From Neisseria zoodegmatis (GTDB taxonomy: Bacteria > Pseudomonadota > Gammaproteobacteria > Burkholderiales > Neisseriaceae): 64,000 bases of DNA. The position numbers and the translations under genes were made by a program. Positions 1 through 13,512 of the stretch are shown in pieces; the first letter of the stretch is position 1; every line of letters begins with the position of its first letter. Where the stretch lies: the NCBI RefSeq assembly GCF_900187305.1, contig NZ_LT906434.1:2046001-2110000 (forward strand), in the 5' to 3' direction. A model generated the notes under the pieces. That model ran no database searches, was not told where the DNA came from, and saw only the letters and a program-made list of their open reading frames with translations.

Positions 1-711
1 CAAGCGCATACTGAACGCGCGCAACACTTTGCCGACCACATCGCGCCGGTTTCTCCTGCTTGCTTTCATGGCTTTTTGCAGGGTTTCATAACGGCGCGGA
101 TGAAGGTTTTGGAATGATAAGTCCTGAAGCTCTTGATAGGCGTTGTTTAAACCGATGCGGTTGGCTATTTGTGCGTAGATTTCAAGTGTTTCCTGAGCAA
201 TCCGGCGGCGTTTTTCAGGGCGCATCGAGCCTAATGTACGCATATTGTGCAGGCGGTCTGCCAATTTGACGACAATCACGCGCACATCTTTGGTCATGGC
301 GAGAATCAGTTTGCGGAAGCTTTCCGCCTGATGCTCGGCTTGGCTGTTGTATTCAAGTTTTTCCAACTTGGAGAGGCCGTCTACCATTTCGGCAATGGTG
401 TTGCCAAATTCGGCAGCCATTTCGACTTTGGATACACCGGTGTCTTCCAACACATCGTGCATCACCCCCGCGCACAAACCCTGTATATCCATGTGCCAAA
501 TTGCCAGCTGGGTCGCCACGGCAATCGGATGGGTAATATAAGGTTCGCCACTTTTGCGGGTTTGTCCGTCATGGGCATGAAAGGCGTAAGCACAGGCTTT
601 TTCAAGCTGCTGCTGCTCTTGCTCGTTGAGATACGAAGCGGTGCGAAACAATAAATCGCGCGCTTCTGCCGTTAACGGATCATAAGGAGCGGTAGGTAGA
701 GGCTGTTGCAT
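1..711 (-). CDS. spoT: Bifunctional (p)ppGpp synthase/hydrolase SpoT, N-terminal part (runs off the window)
   Basis: This is the amino-terminal 237 codons of a Rel/SpoT enzyme, which makes and breaks the stringent-response alarmone (p)ppGpp in the cytoplasm. The HD hydrolase domain is visible: HDGQTRKSGEPYITHP at about residues 47-62, the metal-binding HD pair at 85-86 (MHDVLEDT), and LADRLHNM at about 150-157. These intact motifs predict an active hydrolase; the synthetase, TGS and ACT domains lie beyond the edge. The start is the ATG at 709-711. A DUS (711-722) overlaps it, so the last A of the DUS is the A of the ATG. It lies 25 bp downstream of rpoZ, in the gmk-rpoZ-spoT order also known in enterobacteria. 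SpoT is preferred over RelA because of that context and the intact HD site. Confidence 0.95.
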   Translation of the reverse strand, partial: MQQPLPTAPYDPLTAEARDLLFRTASYLNEQEQQQLEKACAYAFHAHDGQTRKSGEPYITHPIAVATQLAIWHMDIQGLCAGVMHDVLEDTGVSKVEMAAEFGNTIAEMVDGLSKLEKLEYNSQAEHQAESFRKLILAMTKDVRVIVVKLADRLHNMRTLGSMRPEKRRRIAQETLEIYAQIANRIGLNNAYQELQDLSFQNLHPRRYETLQKAMKASRRNRRDVVGKVLRAFSMRL

Positions 712-736
712 TCAGACGGCCTTTTGTTTTTTACTT

Positions 737-943
737 TTATTTGTTGCGCTTGAGCAGTTCCACACCGATTTCGCCGGCAGCAATTTCGCGCAAAGCGGTA
801 ACGGTGGGTTTGTTGTTGCGGATATCGTCAACCAAAGGGGCGTTGCCGTTTTCAAGCTGGCGCGCACGACGGGCGGCAGTCAGGGTCAAATCGAAGTGGT
901 TTGGGATTTTAGTGATGCAGTCTTCTACGGTAATACGTGCCAT
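737..943 (-). CDS. rpoZ: DNA-directed RNA polymerase omega subunit
   Basis: This 68-residue protein matches the omega subunit, which helps assemble beta-prime into RNA polymerase. The N-terminus [19 protein letters not shown] and the following RARQLENG are the family signature, and [15 protein letters not shown] is the conserved middle helix region. The length is at the short end for the family, which often carries a longer acidic tail. It sits between gmk (60 bp upstream) and spoT (25 bp downstream) on the minus strand, the usual three-gene order, so it is probably co-transcribed with both. The assignment is secure. Confidence 0.96.
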   Translation of the reverse strand: MARITVEDCITKIPNHFDLTLTAARRARQLENGNAPLVDDIRNNKPTVTALREIAAGEIGVELLKRNK

Positions 944-1003
944 TCTAAATGGTTCCTTTTAGAAACGGATTTAAAAATAATAATGTTGTATTGTCGCTGT
1001 TTT

Positions 1004-1621
1004 TTAAGAATTTTCCAACAGATTTTCAATAAATAAGTGTTGGCAGGATTGTTTCAAACGGTGTGCTCTGATAATCGACAGCAAATCGGCTTCGGCCTCA
1101 ACCAAATCGTTATTTACCACTACATAATCAAACATATACGCTTGCTCGATTTCTTTGCGTGCCTTGCCTAAGCGGTGTGCAATCACTTCCGGGCTGTCTG
1201 TTCCCCGACCGACCAAACGCTGTGCCAACACTTGAAATGAAGGTGGAAGGATGAAAATACTGCACGCGCCCGGCCAAGCTCTACGCACTTGTTCGGCGCC
1301 CTGAATGTCGATTTCCAAAATCACATCGTAGCCTTGCTCGCGCAAGATATTCACGCCTTCTACACTGGTGCCGTAATAATTGTCGAATACTTTTGCATAT
1401 TCGAGAAATGCGCTCTCGCTGATTAATGTTTCGAATTTAGGCACATCCACAAAATAATAGTGCTTGCCGTGCTCTTCGCCTTCGCGCGGTTGGCGGGTCG
1501 TGTGGGAAATGGAAACTTTAATGTCGTCGTGATGATTGATTATACGCGAAACCAAAGTGGTTTTTCCCGTGCCGGATGCGGCGGAAATGATAAAAATATT
1601 GCCTTTGGAAGATGAGCGCAT
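1004..1621 (-). CDS. gmk: Guanylate kinase
   Basis: Guanylate kinase phosphorylates GMP or dGMP to the diphosphate using ATP, in the cytoplasm. The 205-residue product has the P-loop SAASGTGKTT at residues 13-22 and the GMP-binding segment SHTTRQPREGE at about 39-49, followed by HYYFVD. DIQGAEQVR and the lid region GRGTDS are also present. The length is normal. It is the promoter-proximal gene of gmk-rpoZ-spoT, which ties GTP precursor supply to (p)ppGpp metabolism. About 190 bp separate it from the divergent apt gene, and both promoters must lie in that gap. Confidence 0.97.
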   Translation of the reverse strand: MRSSSKGNIFIISAASGTGKTTLVSRIINHHDDIKVSISHTTRQPREGEEHGKHYYFVDVPKFETLISESAFLEYAKVFDNYYGTSVEGVNILREQGYDVILEIDIQGAEQVRRAWPGACSIFILPPSFQVLAQRLVGRGTDSPEVIAHRLGKARKEIEQAYMFDYVVVNNDLVEAEADLLSIIRAHRLKQSCQHLFIENLLENS

Positions 1622-1809
1622 GGTCGTTCCGAAAATGAAAAATTTAAGTGGTTATTATGCCATACCGCCCAAAGGCTTTGCAAAACCGCCTGTCTATTGC
1701 ACTCGCACTTTAAAATCAAAGCCTAGCAACAAACAAAAGCGACTTTTTGTTAAAATAGCTCGTTTTGTTTTGAACTATTGATACAGATTTGATATTTACG
1801 GGTAATGTT

Positions 1810-2373
1810 ATGTTGATTCATCCTGATGTGATGGGCGTAGAAGCGCTTGCTGCGAAAATCCGCAAAATACCGGATTGGCCTAAAAAAGGCATTTTATTTC
1901 ACGATATTACACCTGTACTCCAAAGCCCCGAATATTTCCGCTTATTGGTGGATTTGCTGGTTTACCGCTATATGGGTCAAAAAATCGACGTAGTGGCAGG
2001 TTTGGATGCACGCGGTTTCATTATCGGAGCCGCATTGGCTTACCAATTGAATGTGGGTTTTGTGCCTATCCGTAAAAAAGGCAAACTGCCGTTTGAAACC
2101 GTATCTCAAAGCTATGCCCTCGAATACGGCGAAGCTACGGTGGAAATCCATACCGATGCAGTCCGCCCCGGCGCCCGCGTGTTGCTGGTGGATGATTTAG
2201 TCGCCACCGGCGGAACCATGCAGGCAGGTATTGATTTGATTCGTCAGCTCGGCGGCACCATTGTAGAAGCAGCGGCCATTCTGGAGTTTACAGACTTACC
2301 CGGCGGCAAAAACATCCGCGAGCGTGGCGTGTCACTATTCACACTCTATCAAAATGAAGGTTCTATGCCTTGA
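1810..2373 (+). CDS. apt: Adenine phosphoribosyltransferase
   Basis: Apt salvages adenine by joining it to PRPP to give AMP. Residues 124-137 ([14 protein letters not shown]) are the PRPP-binding loop, and [15 protein letters not shown] at about 64-78 and RKKGKLP are the other family hallmarks. The frame stays open from a TTG at 1789. The ATG at 1810 is chosen because it gives MLIHPDVM..., the start known for neisserial Apt, and a product of 187 residues, near the usual size. The gene stands alone and is followed by an inverted-DUS terminator. It is divergent from gmk. Confidence 0.96.
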   Translation: MLIHPDVMGVEALAAKIRKIPDWPKKGILFHDITPVLQSPEYFRLLVDLLVYRYMGQKIDVVAGLDARGFIIGAALAYQLNVGFVPIRKKGKLPFETVSQSYALEYGEATVEIHTDAVRPGARVLLVDDLVATGGTMQAGIDLIRQLGGTIVEAAAILEFTDLPGGKNIRERGVSLFTLYQNEGSMP

Positions 2374-2389
2374 TTGTTTACCGATTGCT

Positions 2390-2426
2390 TGATGCCGTCT
2401 GAAAAATATGTTTTCAGACGGCCTCA
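2390..2426 (+). terminator. Inverted DUS pair after apt
   Basis: An AT-type DUS at about 2392-2403 faces an AG-type DUS at 2413-2424, giving GCCGTCTGAAAA and its complement around a short AT loop. Such pairs act as rho-independent terminators in Neisseria. It would end apt transcription. Confidence 0.75.
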
Positions 2427-2546
2427 AGCTATTGTCGGCTATTCGGTAATCTTCCTGATGCCCAATATGAAGCGGCAATGGTTTCATCCGAAAATATGCT
2501 ATAATTTCGCGCTTTAAATATTTCATTTTGCAAAAGGTTTACATCA

Positions 2547-4175
2547 ATGATTTCTACCAACGGCATAACCATGCAGTTCGGCGCGAAGCCGCTGTTTGAA
2601 AACGTGTCTGTCAAATTCGGCGAAGGCAACCGCTACGGGCTGATTGGTGCCAACGGTTCAGGTAAATCCACCTTCATGAAAATCCTCGGTGGCGATTTGG
2701 AGCCGACCAGCGGTGAAGTAGCCATCGAAAACGGTGTGCGTTTGGGTAAATTGCGCCAAGACCAATTCGCTTACGAAGACATGCGCGTGTTGCATGTGGT
2801 GATGATGGGGCACACCGAAATGTGGGCGGCGATGACCGAGCGTGATGCCATTTACGCCAATTTGGAAGCCACTGAAGACGATTACATGCATGCTGCCGAA
2901 TTGGAAGCCAAGTTTGCCGAATACGACGGTTACACCGCCGAAGCGCGCGCGGCCGAACTGTTGAGCGGCGTGGGTATCGAAGAATCATTGCACAACGCCC
3001 AAATGAGCGAAGTGGCTCCCGGCTTCAAACTGCGCGTATTGCTGGCACAAGCCTTATTTTCCAAGCCCGACGTATTGCTGCTCGACGAGCCGACCAATAA
3101 CTTGGACATCAACACCATCCGTTGGCTCGAAGGTGTGTTGAACGAATACGATTCGACCATGATCATCATTTCGCACGACCGCCATTTTTTGAATGAAGTC
3201 TGCACGCATATGGCCGATGTTGATTACAACAGCATCACCATCTATCCTGGCAACTACGATGATTACATGCTGGCTTCCGCACAATCCCGCGAGCGCGCCA
3301 TGCGCGACAACGCCAAAGCCAAAGAAAAACTGCAGGAACTGCAAGAATTCGTAGCACGCTTCTCGGCCAACAAATCCAAAGCCCGTCAAGCGACCAGCCG
3401 TCTGAAACAGGCCGATAAAATCAAAGCCGAAATGGTGGAGGTTAAACCGTCTACCCGTCAAAACCCTTATATCCGCTTTGAAACCGACGAAAAAGCCAAG
3501 CTGCACCGCCAAGCCGTTGAAGTGGGGGGCTTGAGCAAACGCTTTGAAAACCAATTGTTTAAAAACCTGAGCTTTATTTTGGACGCCGGAGAACGTTTGG
3601 CGATTATCGGCCCCAACGGTGCCGGTAAATCCACTTTGCTGAAATTGTTGGCCGGCGCATTCAATCCCGAATACGGCGAAGGTGTCCAACCCGATTCAGG
3701 CACCATCAAATGGGCGGAAAAAGCCAATGTCGGCTACTATCCGCAAGACCACGAAAACGACTTCGATGTTGACATGAACCTCACCGAATGGATGCGCCAA
3801 TGGGGCCAGGAAGGCGACGATGAACAGGTTATCCGCGGCACACTCGGCCGCTTGCTGTTCGGCAGCAACGACGTAGTTAAACAAGTGCAGGTGCTTTCCG
3901 GCGGAGAGAAAGGCCGCATGCTTTACGGCAAGCTGATTTTGCTGAAACCGAACGTGTTGATTATGGACGAACCGACCAACCACATGGATATGGAAAGTAT
4001 CGAATCCTTAAACATGGCTTTGGAAAAATACAAAGGAACGCTGATTTTCGTATCGCACGACCGTCAGTTTGTGTCTTCGTTGGCCACCCAAATCATCGAA
4101 CTGGACGGAAAAGGCGGTTACGAACACTATCTGGGTGATTACGAAAGCTATTTGGAGAAAAAAGGAGTGGTATAA
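2547..4175 (+). CDS. ybiT: ABC-F family ATPase, YbiT type
   Basis: This is a soluble protein with two ABC domains and no membrane segments, as in the ABC-F translation factors that act on the ribosome. Domain 1 has Walker [10 protein letters not shown] at about residues 34-42 and Walker [13 protein letters not shown] linker rich in Lys and Arg follows (about 250-310). Domain 2 has GPNGAGKST, the signature LSGGEKGRM and [11 protein letters not shown]. The first signature reads [10 protein letters not shown], the altered form also seen in E. coli YbiT. The length, 542 residues, is close to the 530 of YbiT, and similarity runs end to end. The exact role is inferred from family membership. It is a single-gene unit ended by a perfect hairpin. 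Confidence 0.9.
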   Translation: MISTNGITMQFGAKPLFENVSVKFGEGNRYGLIGANGSGKSTFMKILGGDLEPTSGEVAIENGVRLGKLRQDQFAYEDMRVLHVVMMGHTEMWAAMTERDAIYANLEATEDDYMHAAELEAKFAEYDGYTAEARAAELLSGVGIEESLHNAQMSEVAPGFKLRVLLAQALFSKPDVLLLDEPTNNLDINTIRWLEGVLNEYDSTMIIISHDRHFLNEVCTHMADVDYNSITIYPGNYDDYMLASAQSRERAMRDNAKAKEKLQELQEFVARFSANKSKARQATSRLKQADKIKAEMVEVKPSTRQNPYIRFETDEKAKLHRQAVEVGGLSKRFENQLFKNLSFILDAGERLAIIGPNGAGKSTLLKLLAGAFNPEYGEGVQPDSGTIKWAEKANVGYYPQDHENDFDVDMNLTEWMRQWGQEGDDEQVIRGTLGRLLFGSNDVVKQVQVLSGGEKGRMLYGKLILLKPNVLIMDEPTNHMDMESIESLNMALEKYKGTLIFVSHDRQFVSSLATQIIELDGKGGYEHYLGDYESYLEKKGVV

Positions 4176-4183
4176 GTTTTTAT

Positions 4184-4231
4184 AAGTTTTCAGACGGCCT
4201 CTTACTTATGTAAGAGGCCGTCTGAAAACTT
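4184..4231. terminator. Perfect 22-bp inverted repeat containing two DUS
   Basis: The arms 4184-4205 and 4210-4231 are exact reverse complements around a TTAT loop. Each arm holds one AG-DUS and is flanked by T or A runs. It lies 9 bp after the ybiT stop and should terminate in both directions. Confidence 0.85.
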
Positions 4232-4283
4232 AAACTTCAATTGCTATCAATTCGTTCTTAATCGTATCTAAAACAGTAAAAAT

Positions 4284-4323
4284 CGCTGAAGCTTATAATG
4301 GTCTAAAGCTTTCAGCGTTTTTT
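4284..4323. terminator. Hairpin with T-tract in the ybiT-comE gap
   Basis: CGCTGAAGCTT (4284-4294) pairs with AAGCTTTCAGCG (4306-4317), with one bulged base. TTTTTTATTT follows and AAAAAT precedes, as in a bidirectional terminator. No gene in the window needs it, because ybiT already has its own terminator 55 bp earlier. The rest of 4232-4533 shows no convincing ORF or RNA and may be decayed sequence. Confidence 0.55.
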
Positions 4324-4533
4324 ATTTGAAAGAAAACTTTTGCAAAAGCCTCAAGCTGTGTTCGAATTCAGGAGCAGAAAGGCTGTGTCATTAGCCGAGT
4401 AAAATGGCTTTGAAGATAGATAGCAGGGGATAGGCTGGCTGGCTGCGGTGGTCTCGAAGGTAGCGGGTTCTTTAATGGTTCAGGTAATGCCCAATCGGTT
4501 GCCAATCAATCACCTGCTCCCACCCAAACGAAA

Positions 4534-4559
4534 CGGCCGGACACTCCCGCATCCGGCCG
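4534..4559 (-). terminator. GC-rich terminator downstream of comE
   Basis: CGGCCGGA at 4534-4541 and TCCGGCCG at 4552-4559 form an 8-bp GC stem. On the minus strand it is followed by TTTCGTTT. It lies 75 bp after the comE stop and probably ends that transcript. Confidence 0.65.
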
Positions 4560-4633
4560 CTCTCTATACTATGTCCACTGCCAACCAAACAGCACCAATC
4601 TACCAATTCAGCCGATAGCAAACCTAGGCTCTA

Positions 4634-4945
4634 TCAGCGCTTCTCTTTAGCCTTCTCCTTCAGCGCCGGCACCGCCGCTTTGGCCGGCTTCTTACCGCCA
4701 CCAACCGTCGCCTCATCGCGCAGCTTGGCTAAAATACCCTCGCCGATACCCTTCACATTCTTCAAATCGTCAACACTCTTAAACTGACCGTTGTGCTGAC
4801 GGTACTCCACAATCGCCGCCGCCTTCGACGGACCGATACCCGGCAGCGCCTTCAATTCCTCCGCCGTCGCCGTATTGATATTCACCGCCGCCAGCGATAC
4901 CGCCGACCACAACAGAGCCAGCGCACCCGCTAAATATTTCTTCAT
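4634..4945 (-). CDS. comE: Competence protein ComE (ComEA-type periplasmic DNA-binding protein)
   Basis: ComE binds incoming double-stranded DNA in the periplasm during transformation. The 103-residue precursor has a signal peptide (residues 1-20, cleaved near SLAA/VN). Helix-hairpin-helix motifs follow at LKALPGIGPSKAAAIVEYR (about 31-50) and LKNVKGIGEGILAKLRD (about 61-77), then a Lys/Ala-rich tail that could add DNA affinity. In N. gonorrhoeae comE is known in several copies, each beside an rRNA operon; here it lies immediately downstream of 5S on the same strand, which fits. The rRNA terminator at 5270-5297 separates them, so comE may have its own promoter. The ATG at 4943-4945 gives a normal leader. 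Confidence 0.95.
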   Translation of the reverse strand: MKKYLAGALALLWSAVSLAAVNINTATAEELKALPGIGPSKAAAIVEYRQHNGQFKSVDDLKNVKGIGEGILAKLRDEATVGGGKKPAKAAVPALKEKAKEKR

Positions 4946-5269
4946 CTTCTAAATCCTTCTTGATGGTTTTCCGTAACGTGTCATACCTGCGGCCTCTACC
5001 AACAGGCAATATACCTCACACTGCCCGCACAGGCAGTCCGAACCATCATAAACAGATTCCCAACACCCTTCAAATACTTTTAACTATAGTTACTATATAC
5101 ATAGAGAACATTGTCTCTCCCCAACAACAAGCTCGTCTTTCCATTACAGCTCTGCTCTCTTTGCTCCGCTACAACCAACCTTCTTCTGTATCCATTCTGC
5201 ACAAACCTACCGGCAAACCAACCTTCTGAAACACCCATATTCAACTGTCTTGGCAAATCAAAATACTAA
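4946..5269 (-). promoter_or_regulatory. Spacer between rRNA terminator and comE, probable comE promoter region
   Basis: This 320-bp stretch holds no convincing gene; the short ORFs crossing it show no family features. On the minus strand there are TATAGT hexamers at 5083-5088 and 5092-5097 that could be -10 elements for comE, but no good -35 box can be paired with them. Alternatively comE is reached by read-through from the rRNA operon. Confidence 0.4.
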
Positions 5270-5297
5270 AACCCCCGATACGCAAGTATCGGGGGTT
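5270..5297 (-). terminator. rRNA operon terminator
   Basis: AACCCCCGATAC (5270-5281) and GTATCGGGGGTT (5286-5297) form a perfect 12-bp stem with a GCAA loop. On the minus strand the stem is followed by TTTAGTATTTTG. It lies just after 5S. Confidence 0.9.
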
Positions 5298-5306
5298 CGA
5301 AATAAG

Positions 5307-5421
5307 TGTCTGGCAGTGACCTACTTTCACATGGGTATCCACACTATCATCGGCGCTGAGTCGTTTCACGGTCCTGTTCGGGATGGGAAGGCGTGGGACC
5401 AACTCGCTATGGCCGCCAGAC
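5307..5421 (-). rRNA. rrf: 5S ribosomal RNA
   Basis: The minus strand begins TCTGGCGGCCATAGCGAGTT and continues through CCCATCCCGAACAGG and GAAAC to a 3' end that pairs with the 5' end (GTCTGGC with GCCAGAC). This is the standard bacterial 5S fold, at about 115 nt. It is the last RNA of the operon. The ends are accurate to a few bases. Confidence 0.95.
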
Positions 5422-5551
5422 GTAAACTGTACAAATCGGTAAGCCGTTATGGAAGCTCGCTTCCACTTATTTATTCTTTAATCAACGGTGATGTGTATCA
5501 GCCTCACAAGACTGATGTAAGCTTATTCAAAGAAACTATCCAAAGTCCTTC

Positions 5552-8454
<2,903 letters not shown>

Positions 8455-8653
8455 CAAGAACCTCTCTGACTTCGTTGTTTCGGCGTTGACTACCTACCCA
8501 ACTTGAAGTCTTTACTCTGACAAAGCTTACTGCTTGTTGTGTACCGAACTGTGCCTTTTGTGTTTCACAGTTCAGTCGATACAATCATCACCCAAATACT
8601 GCGGCTTACCTGTTACAGTAAGCCAACATTGTCTTTGTTTGTTGATTTCGGCT

Positions 8654-8674
8654 TTCCAATTTGTTAAAGATCAA
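8654..8674 (-). promoter_or_regulatory. boxA-like antitermination site in the 16S-23S spacer
   Basis: The minus strand reads TGATCTTTAACAAATTGG, close to the boxA consensus TGCTCTTTAACA used by Nus factors. It lies between tRNA-Ala and 23S, as in other proteobacterial operons. Confidence 0.65.
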
Positions 8675-8773
8675 TGCGTTTTACATGAAACAAACTTTTG
8701 TCTCAAACTTCGCAAATTAAAATGAGCTGCGCATTGTAGCAGCTAACTTTAATTTGTAAAGTCTTTAAATGTT

Positions 8774-8849
8774 TGGTGGAGGCAAACGGGATCGAACCGA
8801 TGACCCCCTGCTTGCAAAGCAGGTGCTCTACCAACTGAGCTATGCCCCC
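8774..8849 (-). tRNA. tRNA-Ala (TGC anticodon)
   Basis: This 76-nt tRNA in the 16S-23S spacer has an encoded CCA end (TGG at 8774-8776). The acceptor stem pairs GGGGGCA with TGCCTCC (one G-U). The anticodon loop is centred on TGC (CTTTGCAAG on the minus strand), and the T arm reads GGTTCGATCC. It is processed from the rRNA transcript. Confidence 0.96.
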
Positions 8850-8898
8850 ATACTCTTACTCAAGTATCGATACTGCTTACTCTTGCTTTGAGAATGTC

Positions 8899-8975
<77 letters not shown>

Positions 8976-9105
8976 AAGGTCTCTTTGCTTTCCAATATGC
9001 CAACAACCATCCTTCTTAATCCGAATAACCTTTTCGGTCATGCTCGGCTTAAAAGTAATTCATGCAGCACATCTTCAAGCTTAAACGCATCTTTAATATC
9101 ACAGT

Positions 9106-10803
<1,698 letters not shown>

Positions 10804-10807
10804 TCTG

Positions 10808-10824
10808 TGTTGTTAAAGAACGGT
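10808..10824 (-). promoter_or_regulatory. boxA-like antitermination site in the rRNA leader
   Basis: The minus strand reads CGTTCTTTAACAACAC, close to boxA (TGCTCTTTAACA). It lies about 25-40 nt after the predicted rRNA start site, where boxA is expected. Confidence 0.65.
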
Positions 10825-10853
10825 TGCTGCTGTGTCAGCAGCGAAGAAACCGA

Positions 10854-10882
10854 ACTATACACACCCGCCCGCACCCCGTCAA
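10854..10882 (-). promoter_or_regulatory. rRNA operon promoter
   Basis: On the minus strand a -35 box TTGACG (10877-10882) is followed by a 17-bp spacer and a -10 box TATAGT (10854-10859). The spacer and the bases after the -10 are GC-rich, which is typical of a stringently controlled discriminator. The upstream 10883-10990 is very AT-rich (A6 and T6 runs) and looks like an UP element. Transcription should start near 10847. Confidence 0.85.
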
Positions 10883-11135
10883 TAACCACAACGCAAAAAA
10901 TTACAACGGAAATCACATATCGCTGTTTATTATGGGAATTATTTTTTAAAAAATTTTTATTCAAACGCTTCAAAAAACAATTTTCATCTTCATTCAAATA
11001 TCCAACCACTTCATATCAAACTTGATTACTTAACTGATGAAGTATATGGTTCGATAAATGTACCAGCATCTAAAAATAATTTTGCATTTTATTTATTAAC
11101 ATTCCAAATAAAATGCAGCAAACAACCAAACGTAA

Positions 11136-12152
<1,017 letters not shown>

Positions 12153-12165
12153 AGCCAATACACAA

Positions 12166-12194
12166 AGGCCGTCTGAAAATATTTCAGACGGCCT
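12166..12194. terminator. Inverted DUS terminator between hemB and rseA
   Basis: AGGCCGTCTGAAA (12166-12178) faces its reverse complement at 12182-12194 with a 3-nt loop. It lies between the convergent genes hemB and rseA and can serve both. Confidence 0.8.
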
Positions 12195-12223
12195 CTAAAA
12201 TTCAACAATGATTTAGCAGTGAA

Positions 12224-12829
12224 TTACTTCACTTCACTGGCCATGCTCTCTTGCTGAACTTTCTCTACTCTCACAGCTTTGCTTTCAACTGCTTCCGCTT
12301 GGTTGGCTCGGGCAGCATTGGGCACAACAGTACCTTGCGCTTCCGCATTGGCCACAGCATCCGTACTAACCTGCTTTGCCTTTCCGCCAACCGAAACGAT
12401 ACCGCTTTGATCGTTTCCGCTAGGTGCAACTTGCTCGGCAACCATTTCAGAATCGCCTTGATTTCCCGACGGGAAAAATTGCCATACACCCACAGCCACA
12501 GCCAACACGCTTGCAGCTACGGCAAAACCGCCAAACATACAATTAGCCGCCTTGCGTTGCTGTTGGCTGTTTGCAGTTTGAGATTGTGTTCCTTGTTGTT
12601 TTGCAGCGGCAGAAGGTTTTTCCGCAACTTCAAAACTTTCCTCTTTGATGAATTGTATGTCTCTACCCATGCTTGACTGGGCACGTTGCATACAGTCGCG
12701 AATAATGTGATATTCACGCCATTTTTGCTGTGCTTCATCATCAGACAACAGTTTATCCAGCATTTCTTCTGACAAATTGTCATCATCCATGGCGGCAGAG
12801 ACAAATTCATAGTCTTTATTTTGATTCAT
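12224..12829 (-). CDS. RseA/MucA-like anti-sigma factor
   Basis: This single-pass membrane protein is encoded directly after an ECF sigma factor, which is the main reason for the call. Residues 1-60 (VSAAMDDDNLSEEMLDKLLSDDEAQQKWREYHIIRD) match the cytoplasmic sigma-binding domain of RseA, including the W-x-x-Y-H-x-I-R-D segment. A membrane helix (about 95-115, FAVAASVLAVAVGVWQFF) leads to a low-complexity periplasmic tail. The ATG at 12827-12829 is chosen: it follows the rpoE stop by 5 bp and has AGGTGG 8 bp upstream. A GTG at 12841 would overlap rpoE. It lacks the cysteines of a zinc anti-sigma factor, so regulation by proteolysis is more likely than redox control (inference). Confidence 0.8.
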   Translation of the reverse strand: MNQNKDYEFVSAAMDDDNLSEEMLDKLLSDDEAQQKWREYHIIRDCMQRAQSSMGRDIQFIKEESFEVAEKPSAAAKQQGTQSQTANSQQQRKAANCMFGGFAVAASVLAVAVGVWQFFPSGNQGDSEMVAEQVAPSGNDQSGIVSVGGKAKQVSTDAVANAEAQGTVVPNAARANQAEAVESKAVRVEKVQQESMASEVK

Positions 12830-12834
12830 TTTAT

Positions 12835-13434
12835 TTACCACCTTTGGTCTTCAGACGTATCCAACAACGGCCTCAAATCTTTAGCGATTACCTCGCGTGC
12901 TCTGAATATCCGCGAGCGAACAGTACCGATGGGACAGTCCATTATCTGAGCTATTTCCTCGTAAGACAAACCATCCATTTCCCGTAAAGAAATGGCTTTC
13001 CGTAAGTCGTCCGGCAACTTAGTGATTGCTGCTTCTACAGTTTCTAATATTTCCCGATTCATCATCTCTGCTTCCGGTGTGTGATCATCAGCGAGCTGAT
13101 TGGCTAAATCGAGAACATCCCCTTCATCATTGGCAACATCCGTACTTACAAACGGCCGTTTTCCGGAAGTAGCCAAAAAGTTTTTAGCAGTATTAATGCC
13201 GATGCGGTAAAGCCACGTATAAAACGCACTTTCTCCGCGGAAATTCGGCAATGCCCGATAGGCTTTTATTAAGGCTTCTTGTGCAACGTCGTTGACTTCA
13301 TGCTCATCTTTGATGAAACGGGAGAGCAATCTGGTCAAACGGCGCTGGTATTTAGACACCAGCAGCTCAAACGCTCTGTGTTCGCCTTTTTGCGCCCGCT
13401 CTACCAGTGCCTGATCGATTTTACGATCATTCAT
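12835..13434 (-). CDS. rpoE: ECF sigma factor RpoE (AlgU type)
   Basis: The 199-residue sigma factor directs RNA polymerase to envelope-stress promoters. Region 2 includes LVSKYQRRLTRLLSRFI, DVAQEALIKAYRALPNF and FYTWLYRIGINTAKNFL (about 25-95). Region 4 has the helix-turn-helix LSYEEIAQIMDCPIGTVRSRIFRAREV (about 155-182). It is the full length for the RpoE/AlgU group. It is coupled to the anti-sigma gene, the standard arrangement that keeps the two in balance. The rseB and degP genes that often follow are absent here. Confidence 0.93.
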   Translation of the reverse strand: MNDRKIDQALVERAQKGEHRAFELLVSKYQRRLTRLLSRFIKDEHEVNDVAQEALIKAYRALPNFRGESAFYTWLYRIGINTAKNFLATSGKRPFVSTDVANDEGDVLDLANQLADDHTPEAEMMNREILETVEAAITKLPDDLRKAISLREMDGLSYEEIAQIMDCPIGTVRSRIFRAREVIAKDLRPLLDTSEDQRW

Positions 13435-13512
13435 ACTTAAAACCCTTACTATAATCGAACAACCAATACAGAAAAGGCAAAGCGTGCATTGCAGTACTGT
13501 GACACTTTACCT

